Under the pieces are notes generated by a model. It was given only the letters and a program-made list of their open reading frames with translations, was not told the origin of the DNA and did no database searches. Of a DNA stretch of 64,000 nt, positions 57,404 to 64,000 are shown piece after piece. The position numbers and the translations under genes were made by a program. The stretch comes from Linnemannia hyalina (lineage: Eukaryota; Mortierellomycota; Mortierellomycetes; Mortierellales; Mortierellaceae). The DNA is taken from positions 1,116,001-1,180,000 of the forward strand of contig JAHRHY010000011.1 of NCBI GenBank assembly GCA_019671135.1. The letters are read 5' to 3'. Position 1 is the first letter of the stretch. The number at the start of each line of letters is the position of its first letter.

Positions 57404-57833
57404 TCTTTTCTTCCTTCTTCTCTCCTCCACGCCTCTCCTCCTTTCCCTCTATCCATTCTTCACCCTTTCTCGCTTGAGTCTATCAGCTGGACTTCCTCTG
57501 CCCCTGAATAAAATAAAAAAAGAGACTCTCACCTCCCGTCTCATCACTCTCCCTCCCCCTCTCTTCATCTCTCAACTCTTTTCTTCCTCATTCGCTCTCT
57601 TTCACACACACACACTCTCTCTCTTTCTTTCTTACACTGACCTGCCTGATATGCAACGAACTTAGTCACCCTTCTTCTCCTTTCATTACTCTTTCTGAAC
57701 TCGGCCTCTTTTACTCACTCCCTTTTGTTTTATCGACAACTGCGCCTCTGTTTCTCTCACTCTCTCACTCCTTCTGCTTCTACAACTATCGACAACAACA
57801 ACAATAACACCAACAACAACAACAACTACAATA
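54692..57833. other. Non-coding region ending in a long CT-rich velvet-gene leader
   Basis: No gene is recognised from 54692 to 57060. The region has a T-run at 55371-55387 and an AG-rich stretch (55230-55250). From 57060 to 57780 the + strand is almost entirely C/T with (CT)n runs at 57373-57394, then CAA repeats just before the velvet ATG at 57834. This is the probable promoter and 5' UTR. Confidence 0.55.
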
Positions 57834-59892
57834 ATGGTCAAGTCAGCATCAACAGCTTACTGCTTTGTCAGTGGCAAGACTGAGAAATCTCAAGCAGCCG
57901 ACTCGTAAGTATTTTTCTTCCCCCCCCTTTTCCCAATCAATTTTTTTGGGTTGCGCTCCAATATTATATTTTGTTTCCGCCGCCATTTGGAGCAGTTTTC
58001 CTGTGTCTATCCATCCCTCTTTGGGTGTCGATTTCTGTCCATCGACCCGGGTAAACAGATGACGCTATTTTTTGTTTTCGGGCACTAACCAAAACGGACT
58101 TTCTCCTGTCCATCTCCTTCCTCCTTGATGCATACATACAATGTTCTCAGCTCGAAGTATGTCCTCACCATCAGACAGCAACCCCAACGTGCAAAAGTCT
58201 GCGGCAACAAGGAGCGCGACCGTCGCTCAATAGACCCCCCTCCAATCGTCCAGATCAAGCTCGCCGACGCCTCTACCGACAAAAACAAGTAAGCTCCTTC
58301 TTCCTATTGATGCTCTCAATCTTTTCGTAATTATATCACTACGCCAATGGTTTTTAACATTGATTGTTTTCGTTAATGGTCATGACTGTAGGGATTACTT
58401 GCAAAGTCCATATCTGTTCATGTGTTGCAACTTAGTCCATGCCGACGATCCCAGTGGCGAGATTGTCGCCCCTGCCCACCGTGCCCTCGCCGGCACAGTC
58501 GTTTCTTCCCTCAACCGCCTCAAGGATGTCGACAACTCGGACGGCGGCTTCTTTGTCTTTGGCGACATCTCTGTCCGGATAGAAGGTCGCTTCTGCTTGC
58601 GGTTCACTCTCTTTGAGCTCATCGAGGGCCAGGTCGTCCACGTGATGACCTCCATCTCCAATCCTATGACCGTCCACTCCAGCAAGACATTCCCTGGGAT
58701 GCTCGAGTCGACCTTCCTCTCCAGAAGCTTCTCCGACCAAGGGGTCCGCATCCGCATCCGCAAGGACCATCACGTCAAGCCCAAGCATGCCGTTTCGGAT
58801 GACGCTGCCGAGGGTGGCACCACACACATGCACAGTCCCCCTTCGTCATGCCACGAGGCCGATCATAGCGACAACGACGACCACCAGCCCGCAAAGCGTT
58901 CACGCCCCTCGCCCGCAACCACCTTTGCCGAGTCGCCCTATGCCCATGCATCGTCTAGACATGTGCCCATCGCTGCCCGCCCCAAGGTCGAGACTAGATA
59001 TACGTCGTCCGAGCCCACTGATCGCACGCCACCATCCTCGCCTCGTTCCTACCATGCCCAGGATCCTTCACCCTCGCGTCCTCGTCATCACTTCTATGGT
59101 TCTGAGGAAGAGGCACGGTACCATGAGGCTTATGGTCCATCAAGGCACCACCCTTACGGATACTACAGCTCCAGCCAGCTATCATACTACGATGGCTACC
59201 CTTACTACCGCTCCTACCCTCAAGAACATCCCTATGCCCATCCTCAGGCTAGATATCACTCTGGTAGCCCACGAGAGTCGCCATACTCTCATGAGCACCA
59301 TCATCGCCATCTTTCTTCCTCGTCGGCTGGACCGACCTACCACTACCCTTCCCACGAGAATAGCCGCCCCCGTGAAGGATCTCCTTCCAACGGCTATGCT
59401 CCGTCGTACCCAATGGGCACAGCACACCCCACCGCCTCATCTGTATATATTTCCCGCTCCGAGGCCTCCGTTCACCATTATCATCACCAACAACAACAGC
59501 TACAGCATTCTTCCCAATCCACGCACGCTGGTCGTCATGGATTCCCAGCAGCACTTCTGAATGATGATGAAGAAATGGAGGATTCCCCTGCCCCAGCAAC
59601 AGCATCTGCAGCACCACGCCGAGACCATGGCGAGGAGGTCTATCACAGCCGGACACCATCGATGTCCTCGCAGCACAGCGACGGCAACTTTTCTCCTCCA
59701 CTTCCTTTCTCGCCTGTGGATCCTCACCAGGTGCAGGACGGCCGGTCCCATTCGCCTCCTCAGATGAGTCTTCCTTCGTTATCTCGTGTTGCCGTCAACG
59801 AGAAGATCCAGCTGCCTTCGATCCATACCCTCTCATCACAGCTGTCATCAACCTCCGTTCACAACGATCAGCACAGACGCGAGTACTACTAA
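57834..59892 (+). CDS. Velvet-domain transcriptional regulator
   Basis: Three exons, 57834-57904, 58151-58288 and 58392-59892, give 1710 nt, or 569 aa. The velvet domain covers about residues 8-175: KYVLTIRQQPQRAKVCGNKE, RDRRSIDPPPIVQIKL, SPYLFMCCNLV, LAGTVVSSLNRLKD, GGFFVFGDISVRIEGRFCLR and FTLFELIEG. It carries the usual basic and Pro-rich signatures. The domain is not split by a long insertion as in VelB, so it is closer to VosA/VelC. Velvet proteins bind DNA through an NF-kappaB-like fold and link development, sporulation and secondary metabolism. The C-terminal 390 residues are disordered and His/Tyr/Ser/Pro-rich, with a basic AKRSRPSP that could be a nuclear signal. Confidence 0.93.
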
Positions 59893-60459
59893 ACCAGTGC
59901 CAAATAGAGTAAAATAAAAATAAAAATATAAAAAAAGATCAACCATAAAAAAACCGAATTGGCTGCACCTGTGCTTGTTTGTTAATGCCTTGCCTGTCCG
60001 TCTCTCTGTCAGTACTGTCTATCTGTTTGTCAGTCTTCTGTGTTGTCCGACGTTTCGCTCTGTGAGTGGATGTGGGCTCATCCATTCAAATGTTCTCCAG
60101 TCTCCAAATACTAAAGTGACTGCGATGGTTGTTCATGATAGATAGTGATGTCCAATGAGATGCTGCCACACAGAAAACAGGGCGTCTGCCTTTCGGGGGC
60201 ACCGTTGCAATTTCGCCTATGGCAATTTATTTCTCTCTCTCCCTCTCTCCTTGTCCATTCTTTTCCTTTTTCTTTCATCAACCAACTCCTCATCCTTTCT
60301 CCCCTCACACTCCCTTCCTCCTCTCTCTCTTCACTCTCTCCACTCTCCACCTTCTCACAACTCACTGACAACCCTCTCTCTCTCTCCACAAACGTGTCAA
60401 ACAACCTTGCCTCTTTACTCACAACGAGACGAAACAACAACTCACATACATAATACAAG
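59893..60459. promoter_or_regulatory. Velvet-gene 3' flank and CT-rich leader of DNAJC3-like gene
   Basis: 567 bp. AAATAAAA-type polyadenylation signals lie at 59909-59935. Positions 60228-60400 are C/T-rich on the + strand, matching the leader pattern of the neighbouring genes. Confidence 0.6.
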
Positions 60460-62234
60460 ATGAGGCTCCATCACCTCCTGTCATTGCTGCCCGTCATCCT
60501 CTCCGTCCAGGTTGTCTGTGCAGAGGGTCCCCAAACCACCCAGCAGTACCTGGACCAGGCCACCGCCCTCCTCGGCAAGGGCGAATACAACCTCGCCCTC
60601 CAGAGTTACGATGCCGCCATCGGTAAGTTTCCGCACTTTTCATTGCAACTTGCTCCATCTGTTTTCAAAGCTATTGTTCAGTGGGCCACCCGACCAACAC
60701 TCACATCTCTCACCGTTAAACTTTTGTTTAGACCGGGACCCCTCCAACTACATGTCGTACTTCAAGCGGGCAGCAACATACCTGACTCTGGGACGCAACA
60801 ACCAGGCCTTGGCCGACTTTACAACCATCCTCAAGCTCAAGCCAGACTTTGGCCAGGCTCTTCTCCAGCGCGGCAAGATCTACACAAAGGCGGGAGAGTT
60901 TACCAAGGCCAAGCAGGATCTGGAAGCATACTATGCCAGCCACCGATCGACCGACCCCCATATAGAACAGGAGATCCCTGCTCTCTTGGCTTCCTTGGAC
61001 GAGGCCTCCAAGGCACTCGCCCTCGCCAAAGCTGCGGTTGCTTCAGGACAGACGGAGGAGTGTGTTCGCATCTTGGGATCCGCCATCCTTACAGCTCCTC
61101 TCTATGTTCCCTTCCGGTTGCAGAGGGCAGAGTGCCACTTGGCTCGGGGCGAGGTCGAGGAGTCTGTGAACGATCTGAACAGAGCCACCCACAACGCCGC
61201 CACCAACCCCCAACTCATGCACCGCCTCTCGACGATGAGCTACTACTCCCTCTATATGCCCGAACAGGCCCTGGCTCAGATCAAGCAGTGTATTTCCTTT
61301 GACCCCGAGAACAAGCTCTGTAAGGCGCTCTTCCGTAAGATCAAGACGACCGAGAAGGAGATTGCCAGGTTGAACTCTGATCTGGAGCACAACCGCTGGG
61401 CGGGTGTGATCAACAAGTCTATGGGAGGCGAAAAGTCACTGGTGCGCAACATTGAGACTGAGACAAAAGCAATGGAGACCGAGAACAAGGCCGTCGGAAA
61501 GATGCCCAAGAGACTCCTATTGAAGATCTACTCTGCCGCTTGTAAAGCATACACCGAGGTACCTATTTGTAGTCAATGTTGTGAGTGTTCTTGCTCAATG
61601 TTGAATACTCTGTGAATCAAATAACTAATATCGTAATATTCTTTTTTCTTCAAACTTGTAGAACAAGGATACAACGAACGCATTGAAGTGGTGCTCGTCG
61701 ACATTGTCGCTGGACGAATCGAATGTTGACGGACTGGTTGGCAGGGGTATGGCACACATGCTGAACGACGACTTTGAGGAGGCGATCCGCGATTTCACCA
61801 AGGCACAGGAGCTTGCAGGGGGACAGGACCGTGACATTCACGAAAAGTTGAGCAAAGCCCAGCGCCTGTTGAAGCAATCGCAACAAAAGGACTACTACAA
61901 GATTTTGGGAGTGTCGAGGAGTGCGACCGAGCGCGAGATCAAGAAAGCCTTCCGCAAGCAGGCCTTGCTCTGGCACCCCGATACCTACCGTGGCGATTTG
62001 AGCCCCGACCAAGTAGAGAAGAGGATGGCTGGTTTGAACGAGGCATATGAGGTCCTGAGCGATCCTGAATTGAAGGCACGGTTCGACAATGGCGATGATC
62101 CCAACGATCCTCAGGCACAGCAAAACCCCTTCGGGCAAGGCTTTGGTGGTAACCCCTTCTTCTTCCAACAAGGAGGCAGTCCATTCGGCCAACAGGCTGG
62201 CGGCGGCGGCTTCCAGTTTGACTTTCATTTTTAG
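60460..62234 (+). CDS. DNAJC3: ER co-chaperone with TPR repeats and J domain (DNAJC3/P58IPK-like)
   Basis: Three exons, 60460-60622, 60732-61558 and 61662-62234, sum to 1563 nt, or 520 aa. A signal peptide (LLSLLPVILSVQVVCA, residues ~6-21) is followed by several TPR helices (QYLDQATALLGKGEYNLALQ, YFKRAATYLTLGRNNQALAD, ALLQRGKIYTKAGEFTKAKQ, VGRGMAHMLNDDFEEAIRDF). A J domain (about 405-470) begins DYYKILGVSRSATEREIKKA and keeps the HPD motif (LLWHPDTYR). A Gly/Phe-rich tail ends in FHF, without an HDEL-type retrieval signal. The order matches DNAJC3/P58IPK, which stimulates BiP in the ER lumen during unfolded-protein stress. Spacing after the velvet gene shows no operon-like link. Confidence 0.93.
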
Positions 62235-62815
62235 ACGGTAATAAACTAGTACCTTTGATATCTTGTCGCGTCTTTATTTTTTTAATTTTATTTTTTTGTC
62301 TGGGCGCCACTAATCCTTTATCACAAACTCGGGGGGTGTCTAATGGTTCTTAGTTGTCTGGAAACCAAAAGGCACCGGCGGCGTCGTTTGTGATGTCGCC
62401 TGATGTCATGTTTTCCCTGTTCTCTTAAGCCAAGGTCAATTGCGGTTTCGCGGACCAAGAATTGGTCCCTTTACTGAGATAATTTTCTCACACAAGGAGC
62501 AACCAACTAAAAGATGTTAGTGTCCCCATAGTGCACAAAAATTGGTGCTAAGGAGAAACAGAGAGGTATGAAGTATGATACGGGGATGTCAATAGCGTCG
62601 GTTCGCGCGCGTTTTTGATTTTTCGAGAGGCGTGAACAAGCTGAGATTTTTGCTTTATTTTTTTTTTCATTTACTCATGCAAAGGGCGCGCGTCCTCACA
62701 CTCAAACAAAGAGATGCAGAATGCGCATACACGCACAACAAGCATGCAAAAATCTATGCTTTGCCCAAGATCTAATGCGAAGAGTTTCTTGCGAACGTGT
62801 AAAAGTACGACTCAC

Positions 62816-62854
<39 letters not shown>

Positions 62855-64000
62855 AACCACACGCATTGCAGAACTGTAAGGTCGGAGAAAGGAGGGAAAG
62901 AAAAAGAGGAAAACAAAAGATTGGGGACGAAAGAGTGATTGATGGGTCTAATCATTCGCGTAACCTGAAACTGAGCGGGATTTATTTTTCTTGGATGGGG
63001 TGGGAGGGTCTCCATCAATGGAGGAGAATACCAAAAAAAAAAAACGATGCTGCTGCTTTTTCGCTTTTAACAAAAAGCTCCAAAGAAAAACCTATGAATC
63101 ACCAAGAAAGCCCTTGAGGGAGGTGCGAAGGATCATTCGCATATGCACAAGCATCAGCATATGCAGAGAAACCAAGACTTGGCCATGTAAAAAGAAACAA
63201 GGTCTACTGGGTAAAAAAAAAAAAAAAAAAGGTGGCAAGTAACACTTTCTACTCCAAGTTTTTGCTCATTGTGGACGTGCCGTCGCGTTGTCGAGCCGTC
63301 ATTCGTTCAAATTTGCAGGTTCTGATTCAGAGGTACAGGGCACACACTCTGTCGCATGTCGAATGGAACTCTGATTGCTTGTTTTTTTTTCCTTCTGTCA
63401 GCCAAAAAAAAGGAAGGATGCCGTTCGACGTAGTTTTTTTTTCACGAGTTGAGGTGGGGTATGGCAAGGTGAACAATTGGGATGGGCCAATCGCAAGTCA
63501 ATCCTGATGATCATGACCTCCCCACATTTTTGGTGTTTACTTTGTTTCCAACTCCAAGCGGCAAGGCTTGTAAACAAATAAAAAGGCACGGAAGAATAGC
63601 ACATTGTTCGAACGCGCACGAGAACACAAGAACGATGGATGATTGAGAGAATGTGATGTGAGCAGACGCAAAAAAGAAAAAAACCAAAAACGGCTGCAAC
63701 AAACGTTACAAACTCCAACGGCACCCCAAATGGTCGGGTCCAGACAAAATAAAACTTCAAGGAATCCATCAAAGGGAGGACGACGAAATGATGTTTTTTT
63801 CCCGTTAGTTTCGTTTCCCAAGACCTTGTCGCTCCTTCTTTTTGATCGTCTCTCTGTCGCCATCTAAAGACCATTGAAAAACTAAGAGGAAGGTGATAGA
63901 TCACTTTGGCGGGACATAGTTTGTTTCGTTTCCGTAGCATCGCTTCTAGAACCCTAGGGACTCATGGTGCCTGATTCAATCGCATGTTCTTCCTCTTTTC
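62235..64000. other. Non-coding right end
   Basis: 1.77 kb with no convincing gene on either strand. It holds the 3' flank of the DNAJC3-like gene, a 33-nt T-run (62821-62853), A-runs (63031-63042, 63213-63230) and short unconserved frames. A gene starting beyond 64000 may own part of it. Confidence 0.5.
62821..62853 (+). repeat. Poly-T run of 33
   Basis: A perfect homopolymer, similar in length to those at 28646 and 31607. Confidence 0.95.

Noticed and set aside
56955..57665. Long plus-strand frames upstream of the velvet gene
   Set aside because: Ser/Leu/Pro/Phe low complexity from a CT-rich leader; no conserved feature.

Overview
This window looks like nuclear chromosomal DNA of an early-diverging filamentous fungus, most likely Mortierellomycotina (Mortierella/Linnemannia/Podila type). 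The evidence is compact genes with several spliceosomal introns of roughly 100-400 nt (GTAAGT-like donors, short AG acceptors), UTRs and intergenic DNA rich in pyrimidine tracts and microsatellites, and fungal families such as a velvet factor, a Yap-type bZIP, a KDM5-like demethylase and a Reb1/TTF1-type Myb protein. The lineage is an inference; no marker was searched. All exon models were built by hand from splice signals, frame continuity and family conservation. Every complete multi-exon model sums to a multiple of three.

Layout, left to right. 1-10.8 kb: an uncharacterised gene running off the left edge (-), a class II eIF4E (-), a short-chain dehydrogenase (-), a multi-pass membrane protein (+) and a PP2C phosphatase with an N-terminal extension (-). 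11.4-20 kb: CDK11 (+), a BTB protein (-) and a KDM5-like JmjC demethylase (+). 20-25.7 kb: an orphan protein (-) and a 933-aa conserved fungal protein with an Ig-like domain (-). 25.7-33 kb: about 7 kb without a convincing gene, very GA-rich on the + strand. 33-35.8 kb: a bZIP factor (-). 35.8-39 kb: gene-poor DNA with one tRNA-Glu. 39-43 kb: SYM1/Mpv17 (+) and pyruvate dehydrogenase E1 alpha (-), a convergent pair of mitochondrial genes. 44.4-50 kb: a Reb1/TTF1-like Myb protein (-) divergent from ribosomal protein S5/uS7 (+). 50-55 kb: an accessory patch with a decayed DDE-endonuclease gene and a decayed zinc-finger gene whose first exon encodes a textbook PCNA-interacting peptide. 57.8-62.2 kb: a velvet factor (+) and an ER DNAJC3/P58IPK-like co-chaperone (+). 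62.2-64 kb: non-coding, with long homopolymers.

Most genes are housekeeping or regulatory: translation, chromatin, transcription-linked kinase, stress transcription factor, mitochondrial metabolism, ER folding. They are arranged as divergent or convergent neighbours rather than a cluster. The two parts that stand out are the 50-55 kb relic region and the PP2C phosphatase, whose N-terminal half resembles a winged-helix (Gds1/HARE-like) domain.
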